A stretch of 64,000 nt of DNA. It comes from Gammaproteobacteria bacterium. Its GTDB lineage: Bacteria; Pseudomonadota; Gammaproteobacteria; Pseudomonadales; Pseudohongiellaceae. Below the pieces are notes generated by a model that ran no database searches, was not told where the DNA came from, and saw only the letters and a program-made list of their open reading frames with translations. A program made the translations under genes and the position numbers. Below, one piece after another: positions 9,301-16,479 of the stretch (its first letter is position 1; the number at the start of each line of letters is the position of its first letter). Where the stretch lies: the NCBI GenBank assembly GCA_041395725.1, contig JAWKZW010000001.1, positions 186,001 through 250,000 of the forward strand, given 5' to 3'.

Positions 9301-9517
9301 GCGAAACTCTCCAGATTCATCTCAATCAAGGTTGGCCCTCTTCTTCTCATATTCTTCTGGTTGGTTATACTTTCTATCAACAAAAAATCTTGCGCGCGAG
9401 CGAAGCAGACATTGATCCGATAGCCAATAGTCCCAACTGGCACACCACAATTTGGAAACTAGCTTCACAGTTGGCTTAAAGCATAGCGACGCCGGTTGCG
9501 AGCGTCCATCTCATCAA

Positions 9518-9566
9518 TCACAATTTAACAACTTAAACCCGACTAATTAGGTTGTTTAGTTGTGAG
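9518..9566. repeat. Imperfect palindrome related to the 2.9-kb element
   Basis: Arms tcacaatttaacaactt (9518-9534) and aggttgtttagttgtgag (9549-9566) pair imperfectly around a 14-base loop. The arm shares the tcaca-n2-ttaacaactta core with the 27-bp inverted ends at 2891-3033. It may be a solo or collapsed copy of that repeat; a terminator role is possible but no T-tract follows. Confidence 0.5.
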
Positions 9567-9607
9567 CGGCCTCCTTAGTTTGTCGTCGAGCTTCCACAAT
9601 GAGCTAG

Positions 9608-9670
9608 GTGTCAGTTTTTCTGACACTGAACCTGTGCGCTGGGCGAGATCTGTAAAATTTACTTTACAGA
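9608..9670 (+). promoter_or_regulatory. Twin upstream palindromes (probable enhancer-protein sites)
   Basis: Two perfect palindromes lie upstream of the sigma-54-like promoter at 9732. GTGTCAG-n5-CTGACAC spans 9608-9626. TCTGTAAA-n6-TTTACAGA spans 9649-9670. They sit about 60 to 125 bases upstream of the -24 element, the usual range for bacterial enhancer-binding proteins. PEP-CTERM genes in other bacteria are known to be controlled by RpoN with the PrsK/PrsR two-component system; assigning these sites to PrsR is inference. Confidence 0.55.
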
Positions 9671-9731
9671 CCTCTCAGTAAGTTAAATCTAAAATCTGCT
9701 AAGCCTCTGAAAGAAAAGCATATATTTTTAA

Positions 9732-9746
9732 GACACAAATATTGCT
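9732..9746 (+). promoter_or_regulatory. Sigma-54-like -24/-12 promoter
   Basis: GACAC-n5-TTGCT matches the sigma-54 consensus GGCAC-n5-TTGCT with one change (GG to GA at -24) and exact spacing (10 bases between the -24 and -12 dinucleotides). Predicted start of transcription is about 12 bases downstream, giving a leader of roughly 45 bases to the ATG at 9802. Confidence 0.5.
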
Positions 9747-9801
9747 CGAATTAGCCCCTACTTGTCCCGCTGATTCAATAGCACTCTTTAGGAACACTAA
9801 A

Positions 9802-10014
9802 ATGGCAAACCAAGTCCAAACTCTGTTAACAGGTTTGCTTTTTTCCTTCGTCTTTTCGTCAAATGTTCCAGCTGTTCCTCTCACAGGTTCTGGTGATTTC
9901 GCACGGCTTGGAACCTCGGTGGCAGAACGCCCAGAGCTTGCAGGAACCATTATTGAAGACTTGTCTGTAGATTTCTCGTTTACCGGCACCGAAGGACAGT
10001 CTTTAACAGGCTGA
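9802..10014 (+). pseudogene. N-terminal fragment of a PEP-CTERM-type secreted protein
   Basis: An ATG at 9802 with AGGA eight bases upstream opens a 70-codon frame. A Sec signal peptide (hydrophobic LLTGLLFSFVFSS) is followed by a mature start of the type VPLTGSGDFARLGTSVAER and ELAGTIIEDLSVDFSF. I recall this opening from larger PEP-CTERM surface proteins. The frame then stops at TGA after SLTG, far short of a normal domain, and no sorting signal follows. The best reading is a gene truncated by rearrangement while keeping its promoter and ribosome binding site. An intact PEP-CTERM-like tail is present at 14062-14208 on the opposite strand, which could be its displaced end. Confidence 0.5.
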
Positions 10015-10187
10015 GCTCAAAGCTTATAGGTGAATTAATAAGGTATCTCCAAAGTAGGTTGCTGTCCAGTTTGGTGAGTAGACGGCGGACTGAGAGTCAC
10101 AAACTGAGAGTCACAATAAGCCCAATATCAGTCAGAATCTTTGTGAAATCAGCCGTTTTCCACTAGCAATCAGGCTATTCCTCGCGC

Positions 10188-10605
10188 TTAAATACCACAT
10201 CTACTTTCAGCAGGCCGGGCCAGGTGGGTGGAGATCGCCCGGGTAACGATCCCCAGCACCCGGCTCATCAGCTCCGGGTAGGCGGCAAACAGGAGGCGCA
10301 GCGGGAACGGGACCGTCAGCACCTGCTGGCGGATCGGTCGGGCCGGCAGTACTTCGTCCACCAGCAGGGCGGCGCTTTCCACCATGCGACGGGCGCCGCA
10401 GCTGGGTCAGAAGCCTCTTCTCTTACAGGAGAAGGCCACCAGTTTCTTGGGGTGGCCGCTTTCGCAGCGCACCCGCAGGAAGCCGTGTTCCTGGCGGCCG
10501 CACTTCAGGTAGTCGGTGAACTCCTGTTGCTCATGGTCAGGCAAAGCTCTGCTTTCGGCTTCCAGGTGGGCGAGGAGCACGGTATGCTTTTCACCACGAT
10601 TGATG
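10188..10605 (-). pseudogene. IS91-family transposase fragment (zinc-binding N-terminal region)
   Basis: Reverse-strand translation reads LAHLEAESRALPDHEQQEFTD, CGRQEHGFLRVRCES and KKLVAFSCKRRGF, then a TGA where the zinc-binding Cys of F-C-P-S-C should be. It continues as PSCGARRMVESAALLVDEV, LTVPFPLR and YPELMSRVLG. These are the conserved zinc-ribbon and early region of IS91-type rolling-circle (Y2) transposases. Both ends are missing, the catalytic tyrosines are absent and the stop destroys the zinc finger. A second fragment covering the same N-terminal region is at 56733-56953. Confidence 0.82.
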
Positions 10606-10721
10606 CGGCTATTCTAACTTCCTCCGCAGCCCAACCTGGATGCAGCACCCCGTCACCGTGCAGCTTGTCAGTACGTATTGTGATGCTGCAGCGCGCGTGA
10701 TAACCTTCACCGGCTAATAGT

Positions 10722-10755
10722 CTGAAATCGTCAGAAAGTGTCAGGTTTATTTACA
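10722..10755 (+). promoter_or_regulatory. Upstream activator-type site of the HPr-rel-A cassette
   Basis: GTGTCAG at 10738-10744 is followed after five bases by TTTACA at 10750-10755. The left half equals the left arm of the palindrome at 9608, and the right half equals the right arm core of the palindrome at 9649. A further TCTGA-n5-TCAGA palindrome lies at 10721-10735. The site is about 100 bases upstream of a sigma-54-like promoter, in the same arrangement as for the truncated PEP-CTERM gene. An A/T-rich (atatca)n tract at 10809-10832 lies between site and promoter and could ease DNA bending. Confidence 0.45.
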
Positions 10756-10852
10756 ATTTGACGCCCTATACTACCGCCCTTACCGGGAAAGCAGACCCAA
10801 ACCTTAAGATATCAATATCAATATCAATATGATAGATATCCGCTTACTTTCT

Positions 10853-10867
10853 TGGCTTAAAAATTGC
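10853..10867 (+). promoter_or_regulatory. Sigma-54-like -24/-12 promoter of the cassette
   Basis: TGGCTTAAAAATTGC keeps the invariant GG and GC dinucleotides exactly 10 bases apart and matches TGGC-n7-TTGC. The start of transcription would be near 10879, leaving a leader of about 150 bases before the Tat-signal gene at 11031. Confidence 0.5.
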
Positions 10868-10915
10868 GTATTTAACCTTACTAACAAATAGCAATTTGGA
10901 CTTTTTGGAGAAAAT

Positions 10916-11041
10916 TTGAACATAGCGGAATTCGGGTGCCCCGAAAGGTCGTTAGTGGAGATGGTCAAGGTCGTGGTGACCCATGGGCTGGTCAAAATGA
11001 CTAAGTGGAATTCAAAAGGATTAAGTGGAAATGAAGCCTGA
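10916..11041 (+). CDS. Possible 41-residue leader or precursor peptide
   Basis: A TTG start preceded by GGAG with a five-base spacer opens a 41-codon frame. Its stop (11039-11041) overlaps the first codons of the Tat-signal gene, a geometry that would couple translation. The product starts LNIAEFGCPERSLVEM and ends GLSGNEA; it has one Cys and no recognised family. It lies in the predicted leader of a cassette containing a PqqD-like protein, a family that elsewhere presents ribosomal peptides to modifying enzymes, so a precursor role is conceivable. Equally it may be non-coding leader. Confidence 0.25.
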   Translation: MNIAEFGCPERSLVEMVKVVVTHGLVKMTKWNSKGLSGNEA

Positions 11042-11720
11042 ACAGATCGAAGAGGCACGCATTGAACGGAGCGGCGATGAGGTACAGACGCCTTCCCGCC
11101 GAAAGTTCTTGCGCACGTCCTCCGCAACGGCACTGGTAACCAGCCTGGCGTCGCAGCCGGTGTGGGCCGCCTGCTCCGCTGGCTCTGCCGCATCAGACGC
11201 GAGTCAGGACGACTCCTGTGCGATTCCCAGAGCAGCGGTTCAATCTCCAGACTTCTGGACTCAGACCATTTATGTTGGAGGAGCTGAAAGAAGCTTTTTT
11301 TCGGACAGAAGAAGCATCCCCGGAGTCAACAGCTACTTAGGGCCCGCGATCATCGGTTTTCCTTCGGTGAAGAGTACTGATGCTGCGAGGTTACGCAGCT
11401 ATATTCAGGACGTAATGACCAGCAACTCTTACTCGATACACCCGACATCCGAAACGGCGCTGACGCAGGTGACCACTATAGCCAATGCCCTGGGAACTTT
11501 CGGCCGTGACCAGCACCTGGCCGCCATCTGGCTTAATGCTTACTTCGGATTCTTCGACAACACACTCCTCCCGGGACGGTCCAATCCTACCCCTCAGGAC
11601 TGGGTGGAACATTTCTACGCTTTGTCTGAAATTGGCGGTGACGACGTGTTCAGGGCCGTGTACAGTAGTGCAGCCACCACCGCGTGGACCCTGCCCCGCG
11701 ACTATTCCGTTCGTCCTTGA
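11031..11720 (+). CDS. Tat-signal exported protein of unknown function
   Basis: The start at ATG 11031 has AGGA ten bases upstream; a GTG at 11025 is a less likely start. The 229-residue product carries a twin-arginine signal (SRRKFLRTSS at residues 22-31, then ALVTSLASQPVWA), predicting folding before export to the periplasm or membrane face. The mature part is small and enriched in Ser/Thr/Asp after the cleavage site, with a helical middle (ARLRSYIQDVM, ALTQVTTIANALG) and an aromatic segment (NAYFGFFDNTLLPG). I do not recognise a family. It is the first gene of a tight cassette with PqqD-like, HprK-like and nucleotidyltransferase genes, so it is the natural candidate for what that system modifies or depends on; this is inference. 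Confidence 0.78.
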   Translation: MKPEQIEEARIERSGDEVQTPSRRKFLRTSSATALVTSLASQPVWAACSAGSAASDASQDDSCAIPRAAVQSPDFWTQTIYVGGAERSFFSDRRSIPGVNSYLGPAIIGFPSVKSTDAARLRSYIQDVMTSNSYSIHPTSETALTQVTTIANALGTFGRDQHLAAIWLNAYFGFFDNTLLPGRSNPTPQDWVEHFYALSEIGGDDVFRAVYSSAATTAWTLPRDYSVRP

Positions 11721-11737
11721 GCCGGGCTGAGGCCCGC

Positions 11738-11995
11738 ATGAGGACCCGCTTTCGATTTTCTGGGGAACAGGCCAGCTTTTTCGCCAGGGACGGGAGCGGC
11801 GTCGCGACACGCTGCGAACAATCTGGCGAAACTCATTTCCTCCACATAGACCCCGCCGGTTTCAGCGAACTCCTGTCCAGCCCAGATTTCGGTATTAATG
11901 ACCTGCTCGAAATTCTGAAACTCAGCGATGAGAACGAGGCTGAACAATTCGCCGAGAAACTGCTCTCCCTGGGTATCATTGATACAATCGGCTGA
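11738..11995 (+). CDS. HPr-rel-A system PqqD-family protein
   Basis: 85 residues from ATG 11738; an upstream in-frame ATG at 11684 would overlap the preceding gene by 37 bases and adds nothing family-like. The short winged-helix-like fold shows the PqqD-family pattern: a strand-rich start (FRFSGEQASFFARDG), an SGETHFLHIDPAGFSELL segment typical of the branch found beside HprK-related kinases, and an acidic helix toward the end. True PqqD proteins present the PQQ precursor peptide to PqqE. Nothing else of PQQ synthesis is nearby, so a role as peptide or protein chaperone for this cassette is more likely. The stop shares one base with the start of the kinase gene. Confidence 0.72.
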   Translation: MRTRFRFSGEQASFFARDGSGVATRCEQSGETHFLHIDPAGFSELLSSPDFGINDLLEILKLSDENEAEQFAEKLLSLGIIDTIG

Positions 11996-12849
11996 TGTCT
12001 TTCATTAATAGCGGCCAGTTCCTGTTTGAACTACAACACTACCCGGATTTTGTCCTTGGGCCACTTCAAGCCATGTATGGTGATCAGCCCAAGGAAGCAT
12101 TAACCGGACCGGTAGATTTTCGCGTTTCCTTGCGCTGTGACTCCCTGGTCAGGCGTTTTCTCCGCCCCCAGATCACCTTCTACAGCGATCAGCGGACCCC
12201 GTTCAAACCCGTTGCACGATCCCAGGCCTTCCCGATTCTTGAGTGGGGCATGAACTGGTGCATTGCCGCCTTCGATCACACGCGACTCATCGTGCACGCC
12301 GCCGTGCTTGAGAAAGACGGCCGGGCTGTAATATTCCCCGCCGCACCGGGCTCGGGTAAGAGTACGCTCAGTGCCTATATGGCCTTCAATGGATGGAACC
12401 TCTTTTCCGACGAAATGGCCATCATAGACTTCGCCAGTGGTGAAGTCGCACCACTGTTCCGACCCATGTGCCTGAAGAACGAGTCGATTACGCTGGTCAG
12501 GAAATGGTTTCCCGATGCAATCATGACCAAGATTGCGCGGGACACACAGAAAGGTGATGTCGCCCACCTTAAGGCGCTAACCTGGCAACAGTATCAATCT
12601 CTTCGCAGCGCCACCATCACTGGCATTGTCTTTCCAAAGTACCGCCCAAACGCCGAACTGGCAGCCCACAAGATGCAGCAACTTGAAGCATTCCAGCAAC
12701 TGTGCAGCCATGCGTTCAACTATAACGTTGTCGGGCGAGCGGGGTTCGACCTCATTGGTACGCTCATCCACGATACGCAACAGTACACTATCACCTATAG
12801 CGACCTTGACGAGGTCAACGGTTTCCTGACGGGGGAATTCGGTTCATGA
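11995..12849 (+). CDS. HprK-related kinase A
   Basis: 284 residues with a Walker A loop APGSGKST (Lys122) and a following LFSDEMAIID strand, the HPr-kinase-like P-loop arrangement in which an acidic residue lies after the second strand. The family named HprK-related kinase A is recurrently encoded beside a PqqD-like protein and a nucleotidyltransferase. Bona fide HprK phosphorylates Ser46 of HPr; no PTS gene is present here, and the N-terminal 100 residues differ. HprK-like kinases are also known to phosphorylate lasso peptides, so a peptide or exported protein substrate is plausible. The gene overlaps both neighbours (one and four bases), indicating translational coupling. Confidence 0.78.
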   Translation: MSFINSGQFLFELQHYPDFVLGPLQAMYGDQPKEALTGPVDFRVSLRCDSLVRRFLRPQITFYSDQRTPFKPVARSQAFPILEWGMNWCIAAFDHTRLIVHAAVLEKDGRAVIFPAAPGSGKSTLSAYMAFNGWNLFSDEMAIIDFASGEVAPLFRPMCLKNESITLVRKWFPDAIMTKIARDTQKGDVAHLKALTWQQYQSLRSATITGIVFPKYRPNAELAAHKMQQLEAFQQLCSHAFNYNVVGRAGFDLIGTLIHDTQQYTITYSDLDEVNGFLTGEFGS

Positions 12850-13991
12850 CACGAAGAAACCGCTTCGTGCAATTAACCAGGCTGATTCGTGAACCAGCAA
12901 GTGGCACAAGTATTGACGATGAGGCGTGGGTGGACCTCATACACCTTCTACGCGCCAGCGACCTGTTGGGAACCCTGTATTATCTCGCTGACACCGAGGG
13001 TGTACTCGAGAACTACTCCCCCTATGCCCGTCGACATCTGAAGTCCATGCGAGCATTTTCAGATCGACAGGCGCGTCAGGCACTCTATGAGTGTACCGAA
13101 ATTGATGTACAACTAGCCTCCGAGGGTATCAAGCCCGTATTTCTCAAAGGGGCCGGATATACCCTGAGAGGCAGTCGCAACGGTTTCGGCCGGATCTACT
13201 CTGACATCGATGCGCTGGTCCACCGGGAAGACATATACCGAGCGCAGGCAGCGCTTAAGCGTGATGCCTGGTACAGCCCGCCAATTACCGACTACGACGA
13301 GCGCTACTACCGCAAATGGGCCCATGAAATTCCGCCCATGAAACACCTGTTCCGCCGCACCGTCATCGACCTGCACCACAACATCGTACCGCCCATCAGT
13401 GGCCGGGCGCCCAATATCAGCAGCCTGCTCGAAGACCTGGTGACCACAAAGGATGGGTTGCATGTCCTGTCCCCTCCCGCCGCAACTCTGCACAGTATGG
13501 TGCACCTGTTTACCAATGAGGATTTCACCAACGGATTCCGCGACCTGGTGGATCTGTACCTGCTGATGGAAGAATATGGAGACGAGTCGTATTGGCGGGA
13601 CCTGCTAGCACTGGCCAGGCGCACCGGGTTCGTCTCTGAACTGGTATTCGCAATTGCTTCACTTGAGCTGGTGTTAGAATATCAGGTACCGGAATACGTA
13701 GGGAGGGAATTGAAAGAAAGTGCAGGAAAGCAGGCGCGGGGCTTTTGGACGACAAAAGTATTCAGCCGGGCGCTGCGGCCGCACCACCCGCTGTTGTGTG
13801 GGCCGGTCGAGCACTGCGCCATTCAGCTTACCTACCTGCGGGGTCACTGGATCAAGATGCCCTTTCCTGTATTAGCCGGACATCTCACGGTGAAAGCAGG
13901 AATGGGTTTATGGGCCAAATTGTTTGGCGAGCAGCATGCTAAACAGCCATTGGTTGTGCCGACTGATAACGCTGATACCGATAGAGCCTGA
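12846..13991 (+). CDS. NTP_transf_5-type nucleotidyltransferase of the cassette
   Basis: 381 residues starting in an ATGA overlap with the kinase gene. The centre reads KPVFLKGAGYTL, then GRIYSDIDALV (Asp120 and Asp122 as the metal-binding pair), then a MKHLFRR and IDLHHNIVPP segment. This is the layout of the uncharacterised nucleotidyltransferase family NTP_transf_5, part of the polymerase-beta superfamily. Such genes recur in HPr-rel-A and some lasso-peptide and surface-polysaccharide clusters. The C-terminal 150 residues are helical. It presumably adds a nucleotide or sugar-nucleotide group to a cassette product; no substrate is visible. The cassette ends here. Confidence 0.75.
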   Translation: MTRRNRFVQLTRLIREPASGTSIDDEAWVDLIHLLRASDLLGTLYYLADTEGVLENYSPYARRHLKSMRAFSDRQARQALYECTEIDVQLASEGIKPVFLKGAGYTLRGSRNGFGRIYSDIDALVHREDIYRAQAALKRDAWYSPPITDYDERYYRKWAHEIPPMKHLFRRTVIDLHHNIVPPISGRAPNISSLLEDLVTTKDGLHVLSPPAATLHSMVHLFTNEDFTNGFRDLVDLYLLMEEYGDESYWRDLLALARRTGFVSELVFAIASLELVLEYQVPEYVGRELKESAGKQARGFWTTKVFSRALRPHHPLLCGPVEHCAIQLTYLRGHWIKMPFPVLAGHLTVKAGMGLWAKLFGEQHAKQPLVVPTDNADTDRA

Positions 13992-14061
13992 CCTACTCCC
14001 CCTATTGAACGTTCGCCAGCGGGCCATCGTGCCCCGCAGAGCTCAACTTCCTTCTGGAGTA

Positions 14062-14208
14062 TCACCCTTGGCGAACGCGCAAGAATCCAGGCAGAATCAG
14101 TCCGAGACCGAAAAGTACCAATTTTGCAGGTGCTGGTAACGTGGCCGAACCACCCGCCCCGATCACGATCTGAATGCCGGTGTGTGTTACAGCTTTGTGA
14201 CATCCCGC
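14062..14208 (-). pseudogene. Orphan PEP-CTERM sorting-signal tail
   Basis: A reverse-strand frame bounded upstream by TAA (14209-14211) ends in GSATLPAPAKLVLFGLGL, then ILPGFLRVRQG and stop. This matches the tripartite PEP-CTERM signal recognised by exosortases: a proline-containing motif (here PAPA instead of PEPA), a hydrophobic helix and a basic tail. There is no start codon, signal peptide or body. A 9-bp inverted repeat cgttcgcca / tggcgaacg (14010-14018, 14069-14077) brackets its end. It is likely the 3' remnant of a surface-protein gene and a candidate partner of the fragment at 9802. Confidence 0.6.
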
Positions 14209-14448
14209 TTAAACCGTCCCAGGCAGTTGCGATAAGTGACTTACCTGGTTAGGCTTTTCCCTTGAATGAGCTGGAATACCGTTCCAGACAATGAGGCGCG
14301 AAGTGCAGATCAATGTCTTCGAACAGGGTGTGACGGAAACCAACCTCGATGAATTCCTCCGCGATGTGGACCTGTATATTGACAGCCTGGATTTTTTTGC
14401 ACTGGAGATTCTCCGCCAGGTATTCGCACGCTGCTACGAACTTGGCAT

Positions 14449-14560
14449 TCCCGCTCTGCGGGCCGATGACCACCCGATAAGTGACCGCGTAGCTGTCTGT
14501 GGATGTCCTGTAGCGGGTCTTCCTCCAGACCGTCCAGAGTCAGGTAGCTGTTGTCCTCGT
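14449..14560 (-). pseudogene. IS91-family transposase C-terminal fragment
   Basis: Reverse-strand frames, joined across one frameshift, read DNSYLTLDGLEEDPLQDIH and then YAVTYRVVIGPQSG. This resembles the segment near the C-terminus of IS91-type transposases (LDGL-x-EDPLQDI, YRIAVGPQ-G). The homology ends abruptly at about 14449. The following reverse-strand open frame down to 14249 (FVAACEYLAENLQ, then IDLHFAPHCLE) is unrelated to what I know of IS91 and unrecognised. Together with the fragment at 10188 it brackets the HPr-rel-A cassette. Confidence 0.45.
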
Positions 14561-14671
14561 CCCGTTCCAGAACGGACTGAATTCAGCAAGAGACTCAGGA
14601 CTCGGCGTGACTGTCGGTACCGTCTGCATGGTCAATCTATTCAGTCCGGGACAAAGGACTTCGGCCGCCAA

Positions 14672-16216
14672 TCATTGGCGGGCATTAAAACTCCCTGCCA
14701 GCTCAATCGCCAGGTTCATTATCATTCCCCCGGCCCGATCATCCCGGCCCAGGATAGCTGATCTGTCCAGATAGGCGTCAAGTGACGACAGCTTACCAGT
14801 ACTTATACAGACATCGATAAATTCATTGTCGACACTGGTCCGCTCTAACACCGCCGCCCAGATTGAGTCGACGACCGGCTGGTATTTCTCTGCCGCCAGC
14901 CAGCCACGATCCAGGCCGCGCTTTATCGCGATCCCTATCATGGCAGTCGAAGACAATTCCGAATACGAACCTGGAAAGTCGATAACCTGGCGCCAGAGCC
15001 CATCAGCATTCTGATAGGTCAGAAGCACATCCAGATGTGAAATATGGAAATCCATCAACCGTTTATAGGCAGGATGCTCTTCAGGAAGATCAGACAGAAC
15101 CAGAGCAAGCCCCAGAGCAGGAAATGCATTACCACGACTCCAGGCTACGTCCGCCAATGGGGAATGCGAGTAGAGGCCATCGTCTCGAAGCAGAAGTTCC
15201 TGCATGTAATTCACATGCTTCTCGACCATGTCGAAATACTGCACATTCCCCGTCAGCCTGCCTGCCTTCGCAAGTAAAGGCGGGGCCATGAATACAGAAT
15301 CACTCATCTCGCTGTGAAACGGCATGACTTCCTTCAGATTACCCTGTTCATCAAAGGCCAGAGCGGCCGCCCGCTCCACCAGTGCGATCGATCTGGGGTC
15401 GCGCGTCAGTTCTGCGTGCTCGGCAAACACGAGCTGGCCCGCCATGAGGGACGGATTGTCGATCTCAATACCGGACCCATCCAGATAGGCAGTCAACAGC
15501 GCTTCCACCTGCCCGACAAAACCCAGCCTCATTCGCCCGATCAGCCCCATGCCGGGCACATACGCGGGCGTAGAAAAAGCATGACCGTAGTCCAGAGCCA
15601 GCTGATGGGCCAGCTCTGCAGGCGATCTGCTCACCCTTCGTTCAATCACCAGGTGCGCGGGGGATTTCGCAATATCTCTGAACGCATTCAGCTTCTCAAT
15701 TGTCAGCAGACCCTCTTCCAGTACCTGGACGGGAATCGTTCCTATTCCGGCCAGGGGAAAGTTTTCGGCCGCGTACTTGAATCCGCCGCGATCCATTCCG
15801 CCAATCACTACAAGATCCGGAGCATGTACACCAATCCACCGCCAGAGCGCATTGGACACGGGATACTCGGAGTACGCCTCTCCAACCGGAGGAAACGCCA
15901 GGTCCTCGGCATCAGGATTAGCGACAGGGATAACAATAAGGTTGACCGGTCTTTCCGGCGTATCAAGCCTGCCATACTGCTCCGCTAACAATTGTGCCTG
16001 CTCGGTTGATTGATCCGCCCCATTCAACCCGGCCAGATAAAGAATTCTTGTAGCTGACTGATCGCCCCCCTCAAATCCCTGCGCCTCGATAAGGGTACGG
16101 GACGAACTAAGCCCAACCTCCCAGGCTATTTCCTGGGCAGATGCCCGTGTAACTTGCAATACCGACAGCAGGGATAGGGATAGGGATAGCGCCAGCAACA
16201 GATTTCGCCTTGTCAT
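14672..16216 (-). CDS. Exported GH105/GH88-like unsaturated glycuronyl hydrolase
   Basis: The start is set at ATG 16216, preceded by GGGGGAAAG; a start eight codons upstream lacks that site. The 514-residue product has a Sec signal (LLLALSLSLSLLSV). An N-terminal half of unclear type follows (RILYLAGLNGADQ, NLIVIPVANPDAE). The C-terminal half is an (alpha/alpha)6 barrel with GLYSHSPLADVAWSRGNAF, then GLWRQVIDFPGSYSELSST. The W-S-R-G-N, G-L-W-x-Q and E-x-S-x-T motifs are those of GH105 and GH88 enzymes, which hydrate the unsaturated uronyl end left by polysaccharide lyases. No lyase is nearby, so the substrate is unknown. The N-terminal half differs from standard GH105 enzymes, which are nearer 370 residues. 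Confidence 0.72.
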   Translation of the reverse strand: MTRRNLLLALSLSLSLLSVLQVTRASAQEIAWEVGLSSSRTLIEAQGFEGGDQSATRILYLAGLNGADQSTEQAQLLAEQYGRLDTPERPVNLIVIPVANPDAEDLAFPPVGEAYSEYPVSNALWRWIGVHAPDLVVIGGMDRGGFKYAAENFPLAGIGTIPVQVLEEGLLTIEKLNAFRDIAKSPAHLVIERRVSRSPAELAHQLALDYGHAFSTPAYVPGMGLIGRMRLGFVGQVEALLTAYLDGSGIEIDNPSLMAGQLVFAEHAELTRDPRSIALVERAAALAFDEQGNLKEVMPFHSEMSDSVFMAPPLLAKAGRLTGNVQYFDMVEKHVNYMQELLLRDDGLYSHSPLADVAWSRGNAFPALGLALVLSDLPEEHPAYKRLMDFHISHLDVLLTYQNADGLWRQVIDFPGSYSELSSTAMIGIAIKRGLDRGWLAAEKYQPVVDSIWAAVLERTSVDNEFIDVCISTGKLSSLDAYLDRSAILGRDDRAGGMIMNLAIELAGSFNARQ

Positions 16217-16410
16217 TATCACTTTCCCCCTTCTTTGCAATTAACGGATCAGAATGGCCACTGCTTGTCATGGAGCGGAGTCTTTGACTGGCCCCTTGAA
16301 CAGAATAAGCGAACTCTCTCTTTTCTTTTTAAGGACCCTCTATGGTCCTTCTAGGTCATTGTGCAGCGAACAGAATAAAAGGTCTCGATACTTCCGACAA
16401 TAGTTCCCTG

Positions 16411-16444
16411 CTGTAAAAGCTCTGTCATACAGATCGTCTAGATT
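16411..16444 (+). promoter_or_regulatory. Pho box and -10 element of the phytase gene
   Basis: CTGTAAA-AGCT-CTGTCAT (16411-16428) is a direct repeat of the PhoB heptamer CTGTCAT with the canonical four-base A/T-type gap; the second copy is perfect. Ten bases further on, TAGATT (16439-16444) sits where PhoB-dependent promoters place their -10. A PhoB-regulated promoter upstream of a phytase is functionally coherent. Confidence 0.65.
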
Positions 16445-16479
16445 CGCGTTTCCATGTTTCTCTAACTGAGCTATCGTGA

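Noticed and set aside
10224..10700. 158-codon forward frame
   Set aside because: It is the complement of the IS91 transposase fragment; the conserved zinc-ribbon residues are on the other strand.
11738..11995. Naming the small protein as the PQQ biosynthesis factor PqqD
   Set aside because: No pqqA, B, C or E nearby, and the neighbours are the HprK-related kinase and nucleotidyltransferase that define another system.
11995..12849. Naming the kinase as true HPr kinase/phosphorylase
   Set aside because: No HPr or PTS gene is linked and the N-terminal domain does not match HprK; it fits HprK-related kinase A.
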